NCBI GenBank assembly: GCA_934446135.1
Contig: CAKSDT010000015.1
Span: 1-23,646 of the forward strand
DNA: 23,646 nucleotides
Source of the DNA: an uncultured Clostridia bacterium
GTDB taxonomy: Bacteria; Bacillota; Clostridia; RGIG6154
Direction of reading: 5' to 3'
Below are positions 1 through 8,337 of this stretch, piece after piece; the stretch's first letter is position 1, and each line of letters begins with the position of its first letter. Both the position numbers and the translations under genes were made by a program. The notes beneath the pieces are model-generated. The model did no database searches, was not told where the DNA came from, and saw only the letters and a list, made by a program, of their open reading frames with translations.

Positions 1-1
1 C

Positions 2-1120
2 ATTCCGTTTTCCCAAAGGTACGATGAGAATAATCCAAGTGTTGAGTATATGCTGTTAAGCGAGAAGGAAAGGGAAGGACTAAAGGCAAATAAAGTCAGC
101 AAGCGGTACAATTATGAGAAATCATTTGCAGAGCAGATTGATGATTTTAAGAAAGGAAATATTCCCTATAGAGATACGTTGCTTGTGGGCGGAACACCTG
201 AGATTTGGCAAAAGGTAGGAATGAATGCACTTCCGGTTACCATAAACTTATCGCACTTAAAATATGCACTTTTTAATGCTAAAGATTCAGACCACTATTT
301 AGGAGAAGAGGCAATCAAAAAACTGCCTGAAGCAATAAAAGATCCCATTGCAATAATGCAGTCAAAAACTAATCCAAGCAGAGCAATTGTAGTTTTATCT
401 ATGAATCACAACGGCAAAAAAGTTTTTACGGCAGTTGAGGTTGACGGCAGAGGACTGCTAAATAAAAAAGTAATTGACAGTAATGCAATAGTAACAATAC
501 TCGGGAAAAAGGGGATTGTAAATCAGTTATACAGCAATCTAAGCGACACTTTAAAGGGTGAAAACAAATTGTTTTACTGGAATAAAAAAGAAGCCATATC
601 CCTACTGCAAAATGCCGGGCTCCAATTGCCCGGGTTCCTGCCTCAGGACGGCTTCATCAACAGTATACGCAAAAAGGACTCAAATGTCAACATAAAACTT
701 GAAAATGTAACACAATCGCAACAATTCAAGAGATGGTTTGGCAAATGGGACACAAATCCATCAAGAGCAAGCAAGATTGTAAACGCAGACGGAACACCGA
801 AAATTGTTTACCATGAGTCAGATGATGACATTTATTATGAGCAGACGAAATACAATTTACCGGGATTTTATTTTTCTGAAAACACGAAAAAAGCAAATTC
901 AAACGAAAATGCAAATGGATATTATCTTAATGCAAAAAGGCCGTTTACGGGGGACATATACAAACTTGCAAAGGAAAAAGGCGGATACAAGGGGGCATAT
1001 AATTATCTTAAAGCGAATGAATATGACGGAATAGTCATAGACAAAAACAATTATGTAGTGTTTAACCCGAATCAAATAAAGTCTGCAGCCGGCAACATAG
1101 GAACATTTGATTTGCCATAA
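2..1120 (+). CDS. Polyvalent mobile-element protein, C-terminal part: MuF-C-like plus ART-like domain (5' truncated by window)
   Basis: The reading frame is open to the left edge (it reads IPFSQRYDENNPSVEYM before the first Met at 50), so the true start lies outside the window. Residues roughly 50-220 resemble the phage MuF C-terminal domain: the stretches NADHF/EVDG/DSNA and the run FYWNKKEAISLLQNAG followed by LPQDGFI are typical. After a short link, QQFKRWFG opens the ADP-ribosyltransferase-like tail of large polyvalent proteins, with IVYH, GFYFSE, YLNAKRPF and YVVFNPNQIKSA in family order. Such proteins are carried by phages and integrative conjugative elements and are thought to be injected or to modify host targets. 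The usual YHGT is YHES here, and the position before YVVF, often acidic in relatives as I recall them, is Asn, so enzyme activity is doubtful. Family assignment is from memory of motifs, not a search. Confidence 0.8.
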   Translation: MPFSQRYDENNPSVEYMLLSEKEREGLKANKVSKRYNYEKSFAEQIDDFKKGNIPYRDTLLVGGTPEIWQKVGMNALPVTINLSHLKYALFNAKDSDHYLGEEAIKKLPEAIKDPIAIMQSKTNPSRAIVVLSMNHNGKKVFTAVEVDGRGLLNKKVIDSNAIVTILGKKGIVNQLYSNLSDTLKGENKLFYWNKKEAISLLQNAGLQLPGFLPQDGFINSIRKKDSNVNIKLENVTQSQQFKRWFGKWDTNPSRASKIVNADGTPKIVYHESDDDIYYEQTKYNLPGFYFSENTKKANSNENANGYYLNAKRPFTGDIYKLAKEKGGYKGAYNYLKANEYDGIVIDKNNYVVFNPNQIKSAAGNIGTFDLP

Positions 1121-1146
1121 TAATAGCAACTAATATTTATATTGCA

Positions 1147-1175
1147 TTGCTTTGACAGACAATTCGTGATATAAT
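1147..1175 (+). promoter_or_regulatory. Extended -10 promoter for the vat-like gene
   Basis: TATAAT at 1170-1175 is preceded by TGA (1167-1169), giving an extended -10. Seventeen bases upstream is a weak -35, TTGCTT (1147-1152). A perfect TTGACA at 1152-1157 is also present but only 12 bp from this -10. The predicted start near 1182 lies about 33 bp before the vat-like ATG. Confidence 0.6.
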
Positions 1176-1214
1176 TGCTTTGAATATAAATCGGAATTTG
1201 CGGAGGAAATCAAA

Positions 1215-1856
1215 ATGAAAGACGGAAAACGCCCAAACCCGAATACAATATATCCGATTGCAGGATATAACAAGGAAATTTATGTAAAATCAACAATTAC
1301 AAATCCAAATATTATTGTTGGGGATTTTACCTACATTGCTGATTCAGATTTTGAAAGCCATGTCTCGCATTTGTATAAGTGGAACGGAGATAAACTTATA
1401 ATTGGAAAATTTTGTCAGATTGCCGCTGGGGTTGAATTTGTAATGAACGGTGCAAATCACCAGATGAATGCTATTTCAACATTCCCGTTCTACACTCTGG
1501 AAGGGTGGAAAATGTCTCCACCCGCAAAGTCCGATATGCCATTAAAGGGAGATACTATTATAGGAAATGATGTATGGATCGGACAAAATGCGGTGGTTCT
1601 TCCCGGGGTTCACATTGGGGACGGTGCTATCATCGGTGCAAATAGTGTAGTCGGCAGTGATGTTGAGCCTTATACAATTTCAGTCGGGAATCCAATAAAA
1701 ACACTTCGCAAACGCTTTGACGATGAAATGATTGAACATTTATTGAAATTTAAGTGGTGGGATAAGAGCATCGATGAAATCAATCTTTTGATTCCGATTC
1801 TTACTTGTAGTGATTTGGAGAAAGTGAAGATGGTAATTATAAATAAATTAAACTGA
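1215..1856 (+). CDS. vat: Vat-family streptogramin A O-acetyltransferase (xenobiotic acetyltransferase)
   Basis: This 213-residue protein is a left-handed beta-helix acetyltransferase of the Vat/XAT group, which transfers acetyl from acetyl-CoA to a hydroxyl of group A streptogramins. Hexapeptide repeats run through residues 33-75 and 112-155 (for example IIGNDVWIG, GVHIGDGAIIGANSVV). The loop NGANHQM places a His at residue 82, the position of the catalytic base in Vat(D). The C-terminal KRFDDEMIEHLL...KWW segment also matches the family, and the length is normal (about 209-219). GGAGG at 1202-1206 sits 8 bases before the ATG. It has its own promoter and lies between a mobile-element protein and a decayed gene, so recent acquisition is plausible. 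Related XATs with other substrates exist, so drug specificity is inferred. The symbol is used at family level only; no allele class is implied. Confidence 0.83.
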   Translation: MKDGKRPNPNTIYPIAGYNKEIYVKSTITNPNIIVGDFTYIADSDFESHVSHLYKWNGDKLIIGKFCQIAAGVEFVMNGANHQMNAISTFPFYTLEGWKMSPPAKSDMPLKGDTIIGNDVWIGQNAVVLPGVHIGDGAIIGANSVVGSDVEPYTISVGNPIKTLRKRFDDEMIEHLLKFKWWDKSIDEINLLIPILTCSDLEKVKMVIINKLN

Positions 1857-1902
1857 TAGGTTACGGTTTATACTGCAATCATTAATTTTTAGGGTATTAG
1901 GC

Positions 1903-2068
1903 ATATTTCTCAAGGGTGCTTATGACCAAATCGGGGAAGCGAGTGCACACGCAAAAGAAAATGGTTACGAGGCCTCTGGGTTCTCATGAGGATGTTTTAT
2001 ATGACAACATTTAGAACAAGGATTCTGAGGACGAATGGTTTACTGAAATTCAGTTGCCCATAGAATAA
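1903..2068 (+). pseudogene. Decayed C-terminal fragment of a GyrI-like (effector-binding) protein
   Basis: Two short frames together spell the end of a GyrI-like domain. From 1912 the frame reads KGAYDQIGEA...KENGYEASG. A shift of frame near 1975-1985 then gives HEDVLYDNI, a TAG stop, NKDSEDEW and FTEIQLPIE, ending at TAA 2066-2068. The TAG lies where relatives have Trp (IWNKDSEDEW), so a single TGG-to-TAG change is likely. The segment between KGAYDQIGEA and ENGYE also looks a few residues short. No start or N-terminal part is visible between 1857 and 1903. With one frameshift, one stop and no N-terminus this is a relic. Its stop overlaps the SD of the next gene, which is also GyrI-like, so the two were probably once adjacent in one transcript. 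Confidence 0.75.
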
Positions 2069-2082
2069 GGAGATGAAAGAAT

Positions 2083-2715
2083 TTGGCTTTTGATTTTAAG
2101 AAAGAATACAAAGAGTTTTATATGCCGAAGAGCATACCGGAAATTGTAAATGTTCCAAAAATGAACTATATCGCTGTCAGAGGAACAGGCAATCCAAATA
2201 CCCCAGGCGGTACATATCAAATGGCTATCGGCATTTTATATGCCGTTGCATACACTCTTAAAATGAGTTATAAAACCGATTATAAAATATCCGGCTTTTT
2301 TGAATATGTCGTTCCGCCGCTAGAAGGATTTTGGTGGCAAGATAATACCTACGATGTTGACTATACAGATAAGTCGGCTTTTAATTGGATTTCTGTAATT
2401 CGCCTGCCGGACTTTGTAACCGAAGATGATTTTAAGTGGGCAGTTGAAACTGCAACAATGAAGAAAAAACTTGATTGCTCTTTGGCAGAGTTTTTAACCG
2501 TTGACGAAGGATTGTGTGTTCAAATTATGCACATCGGATCATATGATGACGAACCGGCAACCGTGAGTATTATGGATAATTATTTAGAGCAAAACGGATA
2601 TGTAAACGATATAAATGACATACGGCTGCATCACGAAATCTATTTGTCAGATCCGAGAAAAACAGCATTGGAAAAATGTAAAACCGTAATCAGACATCCA
2701 ATCAAAAAAATGTAA
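2083..2715 (+). CDS. GyrI-like small-molecule-binding domain protein (COG4832-type)
   Basis: This 210-residue soluble protein resembles stand-alone GyrI-like/SOUL-fold proteins: the opening FDFKKEYKEFYMPK, PEIVNVPKMNYIAVRG and the late DIRLHHEIYLSDPRKT are characteristic. The fold binds small organic ligands and occurs alone or fused to AraC/MerR-type DNA-binding domains; no DNA-binding domain is seen here, so a ligand-binding or hydrolase-like role is possible, but the function is unknown. The start is a TTG at 2083 with AAGGAG at 2067-2072, 10 bases upstream. The nearby ATG at 2073 is out of frame and closes after six codons. The gene follows the GyrI-like relic and ends at a clear terminator. 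Relatives often sit beside drug-response genes, which fits the vat-like neighbour but is only suggestive. Confidence 0.78.
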   Translation: MAFDFKKEYKEFYMPKSIPEIVNVPKMNYIAVRGTGNPNTPGGTYQMAIGILYAVAYTLKMSYKTDYKISGFFEYVVPPLEGFWWQDNTYDVDYTDKSAFNWISVIRLPDFVTEDDFKWAVETATMKKKLDCSLAEFLTVDEGLCVQIMHIGSYDDEPATVSIMDNYLEQNGYVNDINDIRLHHEIYLSDPRKTALEKCKTVIRHPIKKM

Positions 2716-2725
2716 CAGTTTAAAG

Positions 2726-2752
2726 GACAATCCTCACGGGTTGTCTTTTTTT
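2726..2752 (+). terminator. Rho-independent terminator after the GyrI-like gene
   Basis: GACAATCC (2726-2733) pairs with GGGTTGTC (2738-2745), including one T-G pair, around a TCAC loop. Seven T residues follow (2746-2752). It closes the accessory patch before comEC. Confidence 0.88.
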
Positions 2753-2820
2753 GCTAAAAGAAGAAAGATTGCGATTATTTATAATTGGAGTACAAAAATC
2801 ATCAAATATTTCATAAGTAC

Positions 2821-2849
2821 TTGATATTTCGACTCCGATTTGGTAAAAT
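2821..2849 (+). promoter_or_regulatory. Promoter for comEC
   Basis: TTGATA (2821-2826) and TAAAAT (2844-2849) are separated by 17 bp, and TGG directly precedes the -10 (extended -10). The predicted transcript starts near 2856, which rules out translation from the TTG at 2840 and favours the ATG at 2882. Confidence 0.7.
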
Positions 2850-2881
2850 GTTGGTATTATTTTTTGAAAAGTTTGGTGGAT

Positions 2882-5110
2882 ATGTATAGACATTTATTTA
2901 ATTTTGTGTTGGGAATAATACTTGGTATATTATTAATTACGAATATTACCTCATTTTTAACATTAAAAATAGTAATTGGGATTATAGTTGTGATTTCACT
3001 TTTCCTATATATGCGATTTCGTCAGGTGTTTTTCTATGTGATTTTGGGCGGTATGGTTTTCGGAATGACATATTTGTTATTATATACTAATTTGCATACA
3101 TATAAATTTCCGGATGAATTTAATGGAACGGTGTTGGTTGTATCTGACCCAAAAGAACATTCATTTTATGGAAGAATTACTGACATAAACGGCGAAAAGA
3201 AAAATATAAAAGTGTCCGTAAGAATGTATGATACTTCAGGAATTGAAGTGAATGATTTGATATCATTTGATAACGGAACTGTATCGGAAAATGATGTAAA
3301 CAAAAATCCGGGCGGATTTAATTTTGACAGATATTATAAATCCGAGGGACTGATTTATACATTATCAATAAATGAAAAAGAATTTGAGGTTATTGGAAAA
3401 GGCGGGGCATTTCCTTTCAAGCAGTCAAGATATATAACCAAATGTATTAAAAATAGAATTGATTATGTTTTTCTCTCAAAGGCAACTGCAGATTTTTACA
3501 AGGGCTTGCTATTGGGCGATAAAGTAAATATGAGTGATGAAATGAAAGGTACATTTTCAGCACTTGGTATTTCACACATTCTCGCGGTTTCGGGTATGCA
3601 TGTGTGTATTGTAGTCATGATAATAACCTTTATGTTTTATCCGTTTAAGTTTTATTTTGAAAATAAATGGCTGATTAATTTCTTTTTTCTCTCGACCTTC
3701 TGTTTTATAACTGGACTTGAGCCGTCTGTTATAAGAGCGTCATTTATGATAGTAACGGTGATGCTTTACAATAAATTGGCTTTTAATTATGATTCGCTTA
3801 CAGTGATGGGAGTTATTGCATTTTTCTTTGTGCTGCAAAATCCATATGTTATTTATAACACATCATTTCAACTTTCATTTTTGGCGTCAATAGGAATATC
3901 GGTAGTAGGAACAGGTATAAACCGTTCGGTTAAATTAAAGTATTCAAAGGTCAAAACTATTTTATTTGCAACTATCGGAACTACAGTTGTTACACTTCCG
4001 ATTATTTCAAATACATTTGGAGAAATTTCACTTATTTCTTTTGTCGGAAATTTAATAATAATACCCGTTCTTCCTGCTTTGTATGCTCTGGGCCTTATAA
4101 CAACTGTCACAAACGGATTCAATTTACCTCTTGTTACAGAAATAATATTTACAAATTTGTATAAATTTCTTCATTATTTAAGTGTATTTCCGTTTGCACA
4201 AATGACGATGAAAACAGACATCCTCATTGATATCGGGTACTGGATGTTGGCCATAATTCCTGTTATCTATTTTGCCGAAGTATTAAGAAATAAAATAATT
4301 TCATTAGTTATTCCGTTTGCGATTGCGGTTTGCTTTATAGTAGCAGGATATAATTCGGATATTATTTACAAGGATAAACTTAAAGCAGATTTTATTAATG
4401 TAGGTCAGGCTGATTGTTGTCTTATAAATAATAACAACAACCGTATCATGATTGACACCGGAACTGAAAGCAGTGGTAATTATGATGTTGTACCATACCT
4501 TAGAAAGAACGGTGTAAGAAAAATTGATCTAGTTGTAATATCTCATCTTCATGATGATCATGCCGGTGGATTTATACCTTTGGCTGATAATGTCAAAGTA
4601 TGCAAAGTTGTATTTCCGTTTACAGATAAAGATGTTGAACTCTATGATAAAATAGTATCTTATTGCATCAAAAACAAAATTGAGTATGAAATATTATACA
4701 AAAGCAAAACTGACAAATATGGTGATATCGAAATTAATATGTTAAAAACTTCCGATAACGGGGACGGCAATGAAAATGAAATTATAACACAAATAAAATT
4801 TGGTAAATCAAAGTATTTATTTGCGGGTGACGCAGTGAAGGAAATCGAGTCCGAAATAAACGATGCAGACTGTGATGTCCTTAAGGTTGCACATCACGGA
4901 AGTGACACATCAACCGGAGAATTGTTTTTAAGAAGGGCGACTCCCGATATTTCAATTATTTCAGTCGGAAAAGACAACAAATACAAACATCCAAATGCCA
5001 ATGTTGTTGAACGAATTTTATACTATGACAGTGATGTTTACAGAACAGATAATGATGGACTTATAACAGTAATTAGCGACAAAGAAGGAAACAACAGAGT
5101 TGTTAAATAA
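2882..5110 (+). CDS. comEC: ComEC/Rec2 DNA-uptake channel protein
   Basis: ComEC forms the inner-membrane channel that carries single-stranded DNA into the cell during transformation. The N-terminus has several membrane helices around a small extracytoplasmic domain (about residues 90-170). The polytopic Competence domain follows (about 195-480), with the conserved GLLLGDK and ISHILAVSGMHV. The C-terminus is a metallo-beta-lactamase-like domain holding HLHDDH at 555-560 and a later FAGD and VAHHGSD, all metal-site motifs. The 742-residue length from ATG 2882 is normal. An upstream in-frame TTG at 2840 lies inside the promoter and has no SD; GGTGGA ends one base before ATG 2882, so the SD spacing is tight and the exact start is not fully settled. 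No comEA or comEB is seen beside it, and the gene is transcribed alone. It appears intact, with metal ligands present. Confidence 0.93.
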   Translation: MYRHLFNFVLGIILGILLITNITSFLTLKIVIGIIVVISLFLYMRFRQVFFYVILGGMVFGMTYLLLYTNLHTYKFPDEFNGTVLVVSDPKEHSFYGRITDINGEKKNIKVSVRMYDTSGIEVNDLISFDNGTVSENDVNKNPGGFNFDRYYKSEGLIYTLSINEKEFEVIGKGGAFPFKQSRYITKCIKNRIDYVFLSKATADFYKGLLLGDKVNMSDEMKGTFSALGISHILAVSGMHVCIVVMIITFMFYPFKFYFENKWLINFFFLSTFCFITGLEPSVIRASFMIVTVMLYNKLAFNYDSLTVMGVIAFFFVLQNPYVIYNTSFQLSFLASIGISVVGTGINRSVKLKYSKVKTILFATIGTTVVTLPIISNTFGEISLISFVGNLIIIPVLPALYALGLITTVTNGFNLPLVTEIIFTNLYKFLHYLSVFPFAQMTMKTDILIDIGYWMLAIIPVIYFAEVLRNKIISLVIPFAIAVCFIVAGYNSDIIYKDKLKADFINVGQADCCLINNNNNRIMIDTGTESSGNYDVVPYLRKNGVRKIDLVVISHLHDDHAGGFIPLADNVKVCKVVFPFTDKDVELYDKIVSYCIKNKIEYEILYKSKTDKYGDIEINMLKTSDNGDGNENEIITQIKFGKSKYLFAGDAVKEIESEINDADCDVLKVAHHGSDTSTGELFLRRATPDISIISVGKDNKYKHPNANVVERILYYDSDVYRTDNDGLITVISDKEGNNRVVK

Positions 5111-5138
5111 AACATAAGTGAAAAATATTTGAAAATAC

Positions 5139-5167
5139 TTGTAAAAACCAGAAAAATTTGTTATAAT
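5139..5167 (+). promoter_or_regulatory. Promoter for the yybS-gdpP-rplI-dnaB run
   Basis: TTGTAA (5139-5144) and a perfect TATAAT (5162-5167) are 17 bp apart, with TGT directly before the -10 (extended -10). The predicted start is near 5174, about 55 bases before yybS. No clear terminator follows comEC, so some read-through from comEC is possible. Confidence 0.65.
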
Positions 5168-5191
5168 ATATTGATGTATTATATTTGCAGG

Positions 5192-5208
5192 AGTTTGATT
5201 TTCAAACT
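5192..5208 (+). promoter_or_regulatory. Leader hairpin upstream of yybS
   Basis: AGTTTGA (5192-5198) and TCAAACT (5202-5208) form a 7-bp perfect stem with a TTT loop inside the predicted 5' leader. It ends 10 bases before the GGGAG SD (5219-5223). No T tract follows, so it is not a terminator. A stabilising 5' stem or a minor regulatory fold is possible. Confidence 0.4.
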
Positions 5209-5229
5209 TAGGAATTTTGGGAGAATAAT

Positions 5230-6321
5230 ATGTTAAACAGGGGTCTTTCATTTTTACTCTATTTGGCAGTGACAATAATTTTTGTTGTCTGTCAAACGGT
5301 AAATATTTTATTTTTGAATTTAATAGGAATATTGATGTTGCCAATAGCCTGTGCAATTATACACAGTAAATATGGTAATATGAAAACGGGTATCACTGCG
5401 GCAATTGATGTTGCTGTAGCGATTATTCTTACAAAATTTAACATTGATATTGCGTTTTCTGTATTTTGTTACGCATTAATCGGTTTTTTGGTTTCGTTTC
5501 TTGGCAGAAAGGAAAATGGAATAATTGCAGTTATTTCAGCGGTTGGTGCAGTTTATGTACTGATGATTGCAGTTTCTTTATTGTTGACAAACGGTCTTGA
5601 TGGTTTGCAAAACATAATGCAGGGAATAGAGAATTTTAAAGATGACTACAGAACGCTTTTTGAACAGGCTGTTTTGAACAGTGAAATGGCTGATTATTCA
5701 GCGGTTTTTATGCAATATGTTGACATGGTTCTTAACTTTGTTATTAATATCAGCCCTGCTATAGCAATAATATTAATATCTGCTGTATCATATTTTATTA
5801 CAGCGTTGTGTGAGTTGGGTCTTAAACTGGCAAAATGTAATTCATACATTAAAGTGGAATTTTCAAAGTTTAAAATAGATACTGTAACATCAATGGCATT
5901 TGTAGTTTCACTGATTGCAGCACTTGTTTTAAAAGACGGAGTTATTTTTATTGTTTTTGTAAATATATATACGATAATTCAGTTCTTTTTACTTATTTGT
6001 GCTTTATCGATAGTTGACTTTTATTTGAAGAAGAACAAAGTTCCTCTGGTTTTCAGAATAATATTGATTTTTATAGCAGCGGTGTTATCAACGATTCCTG
6101 TCGTTAATGTAATTCTTTCTATTATGGCACTGTCTGATTGTCGCAGAGATTACAGAAATCTTACCGGAAACAGAAGGTATATCGGATTGGTTAACGGTAA
6201 GCCTGCAATCCTTACACAGGAACAGTATGAAGAACTTTTGAAAAAAACAAAAGAAAAGGAAAAACAGCCGGAAGAGGACGGATCCAAAGAAGATCAAGAT
6301 AATGAAAATAATGATAAGTAG
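5230..6321 (+). CDS. yybS: YybS-like polytopic membrane protein (DUF2232)
   Basis: This 363-residue protein has about eight hydrophobic segments (for example around residues 6-27, 60-80, 100-120, 170-200, 220-245, 250-270 and 280-305) and a charged cytoplasmic tail rich in Lys and Glu from about 330. It fits the DUF2232 family, whose member YybS precedes yybT (gdpP), rplI and dnaC in Bacillus subtilis; exactly that order follows here, and position supports the assignment as much as sequence does. The molecular function is unknown. The ATG at 5230 is preceded by GGGAG at 5219-5223. It is the first gene of the long run, and gdpP starts 9 bp after its stop, so it is co-transcribed with a c-di-AMP phosphodiesterase. 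Confidence 0.8.
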   Translation: MLNRGLSFLLYLAVTIIFVVCQTVNILFLNLIGILMLPIACAIIHSKYGNMKTGITAAIDVAVAIILTKFNIDIAFSVFCYALIGFLVSFLGRKENGIIAVISAVGAVYVLMIAVSLLLTNGLDGLQNIMQGIENFKDDYRTLFEQAVLNSEMADYSAVFMQYVDMVLNFVINISPAIAIILISAVSYFITALCELGLKLAKCNSYIKVEFSKFKIDTVTSMAFVVSLIAALVLKDGVIFIVFVNIYTIIQFFLLICALSIVDFYLKKNKVPLVFRIILIFIAAVLSTIPVVNVILSIMALSDCRRDYRNLTGNRRYIGLVNGKPAILTQEQYEELLKKTKEKEKQPEEDGSKEDQDNENNDK

Positions 6322-6330
6322 GTAAATAAG

Positions 6331-8322
6331 ATGAAAAACAGAAGTGCTGAAAATTTCATAGTTTTGATTGCATCGTTGGTATGTATGTTTATATTCGGCG
6401 GTCTTGCCTTTATGTATAATGTTTGGCTGGGGGCAGTTGAAGTGTTGCTGTCGGTTTTATTTGTTATTGCCGTTGTTATTATGGTAAAAGACAAACATGG
6501 AAACTTAACCAATTATATAGAGGACATAACTTTTCATGTTGATAATGCAACAAAGGAAAGTTTGGTCTATGCTCCTATGCCGGTAATTATCATAAAAGAA
6601 AACGGTAAAATTTTGTGGTATAATAAGTTTTTTAATCAAATCTGTGGGGACAATGAACTTTATGATACTGATATCAACGAAATTATTGCAGATGTTGATG
6701 TTCAAAAACTTTTTAGTGATAATGAACTAAAAACAGAATCTGATTTATTTGATAAACACTATTGTTTACTTGCAAATACATTAAAGACAGAAAAAAAGGA
6801 TTATGATTCAAGTCTTGCGGTTCTTTATTTGTTAGATATTGACAGTTATTATAAAATCAAGCAAAAGTACGAAGATGATATGCCTATTGTGGCTATAATA
6901 AGCATAGATAATTATGATGATGTTTTGCATAATACTCCGGAGGCATACAGGAGTCTTTTGATGGTTGAAATAGAAAACAGAATATACAACTGGCTTTCAT
7001 TTTCTGAAAGTATTATTAAGAAAATTGAAAGAGATAAGTATATGGTTCTTATAAAAAAGAAACATCTTAACACACTTATTGAAGATAAGTTTTCAATACT
7101 TGATAAGGTTAAGGAAATTAAATGCGGCAATAAGTTTTCTCCAACTTTAAGCATTGGTATAGGTGTGAAAGAAGGAACTTTGCATTCGGCAGATGATTAT
7201 GCAACATCAGCAATGACCCTTGCACTTGGAAGGGGCGGCGATCAGGTTGTAATAAAGAGTTTCGGAAATGTTGCATATTACGGTGGCAAAAGCCGTGAGC
7301 ACGAGAAAACCACAAAGGTAAAAGCAAGAGTTACGGCACTTGCTATAAAGGAACTTTTTGAACACTCTTCAAATATAGTTGTTATGGGTCATAAATTTCC
7401 TGATACTGACAGTATTGGGGCGGCTATAGGCGTATGTGCTTTTGCAAGAAGTTTTGGTAAAAAGGCAAATATTGTTTATGATGGTTCTTCGCCGCAAATA
7501 AATAATATTCTTAATTCGATAAAAGAAAATATAGATTATGAAGGAGTTATAATCGGCAAGCAGGATGCTCAAAATTATGTTAAACAGGATACATTGATAG
7601 TGGTAGTTGATACACATCGGCCTTCATATACAGATGTTCCGGAAATATTGAACGGCAGGAAAAACATAATTTTAATTGACCATCACAGGCGTGCGTCTGA
7701 ATTTATCGAAAACACAAGTCTTGTTTATCATGAACCGTATGCGTCTTCAACCTGTGAAATGGTTGCGGAACTCTTGCAATATGTCGGTGATGAACTTAAT
7801 CTTTCTACTTATGAGGCAGAAGCACTGTATGCCGGAATGGTTATGGATACGAAACAGTTTACAACAAAGACCGGTGTGAGAACATTCGAGGCAGCAGCGT
7901 TCCTAAAGAGGTTCGGGGTAGATGTTAACAGAGTCAGATCGTATTTTAAAAATGATTTTGGCAATTTTGTGGAAATATCAAAAATAGCATCATCCGCCGA
8001 AATATATAATAAGAACATTGCTATTTCAGTTTATAGAAATGAAGGGGAAAATTTTGACCGTACAGTGCCTCCTCAGGCAGCAGATGCTTTGCTTACCGTA
8101 AATGGAATAGAGGCATCATTCGTTATAAGCGAAATGGATTCGGTTGTTGCGGTGAATGGCCGGTCTACAGGAAATGTCAATGTCCAGGTTATACTTGAAA
8201 AATTAGGCGGCGGCGGACATCATAATATCGCGGGTGTTCAAATTCCAAATACAACATGTGAAGATGTTGTTCAGAAACTTAAATCTGCTATAGATGAGTA
8301 CAGGGAAGAACAGATAAAATAG
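6331..8322 (+). CDS. gdpP: GdpP/YybT cyclic-di-AMP phosphodiesterase
   Basis: GdpP hydrolyses c-di-AMP to pApA at the membrane and so sets potassium, osmotic and cell-wall homeostasis and beta-lactam tolerance in Bacillota. Two membrane helices (about 8-28 and 31-53) are followed by a PAS-like sensor (60-135) and a degenerate GGDEF domain (about 170-310) ending in the family signature ALGRGGDQVVIKS. A DHH phosphoesterase domain then has GHKFPDTDSIG at 353-363 and the name-giving DHH at 450-452. A DHHA1 domain carries GGGGHHN at 626-632. The length of 663 is typical, and all catalytic motifs are present, so the enzyme is probably active. The SD is weak (AGGT), consistent with coupling to yybS. 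The rplI ATG follows 15 bp after its stop. Confidence 0.96.
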   Translation: MKNRSAENFIVLIASLVCMFIFGGLAFMYNVWLGAVEVLLSVLFVIAVVIMVKDKHGNLTNYIEDITFHVDNATKESLVYAPMPVIIIKENGKILWYNKFFNQICGDNELYDTDINEIIADVDVQKLFSDNELKTESDLFDKHYCLLANTLKTEKKDYDSSLAVLYLLDIDSYYKIKQKYEDDMPIVAIISIDNYDDVLHNTPEAYRSLLMVEIENRIYNWLSFSESIIKKIERDKYMVLIKKKHLNTLIEDKFSILDKVKEIKCGNKFSPTLSIGIGVKEGTLHSADDYATSAMTLALGRGGDQVVIKSFGNVAYYGGKSREHEKTTKVKARVTALAIKELFEHSSNIVVMGHKFPDTDSIGAAIGVCAFARSFGKKANIVYDGSSPQINNILNSIKENIDYEGVIIGKQDAQNYVKQDTLIVVVDTHRPSYTDVPEILNGRKNIILIDHHRRASEFIENTSLVYHEPYASSTCEMVAELLQYVGDELNLSTYEAEALYAGMVMDTKQFTTKTGVRTFEAAAFLKRFGVDVNRVRSYFKNDFGNFVEISKIASSAEIYNKNIAISVYRNEGENFDRTVPPQAADALLTVNGIEASFVISEMDSVVAVNGRSTGNVNVQVILEKLGGGGHHNIAGVQIPNTTCEDVVQKLKSAIDEYREEQIK

Positions 8323-8337
8323 AAAGGAATGAACTAA

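Noticed and set aside
899..1129. Reverse-strand and alternative-frame open stretches throughout the window
   Set aside because: They lie opposite or inside well-supported genes, lack SD sites and show no recognisable motifs.
1152..1175. TTGACA followed by TATAAT before the vat-like gene as a standard promoter pair
   Set aside because: The spacing is only 12 bp, too short for a normal sigma-A promoter; the extended -10 with TTGCTT at 17 bp fits better.
2840..2881. TTG start 14 codons upstream for ComEC
   Set aside because: It lies inside the promoter, upstream of the predicted transcript start, and has no SD.
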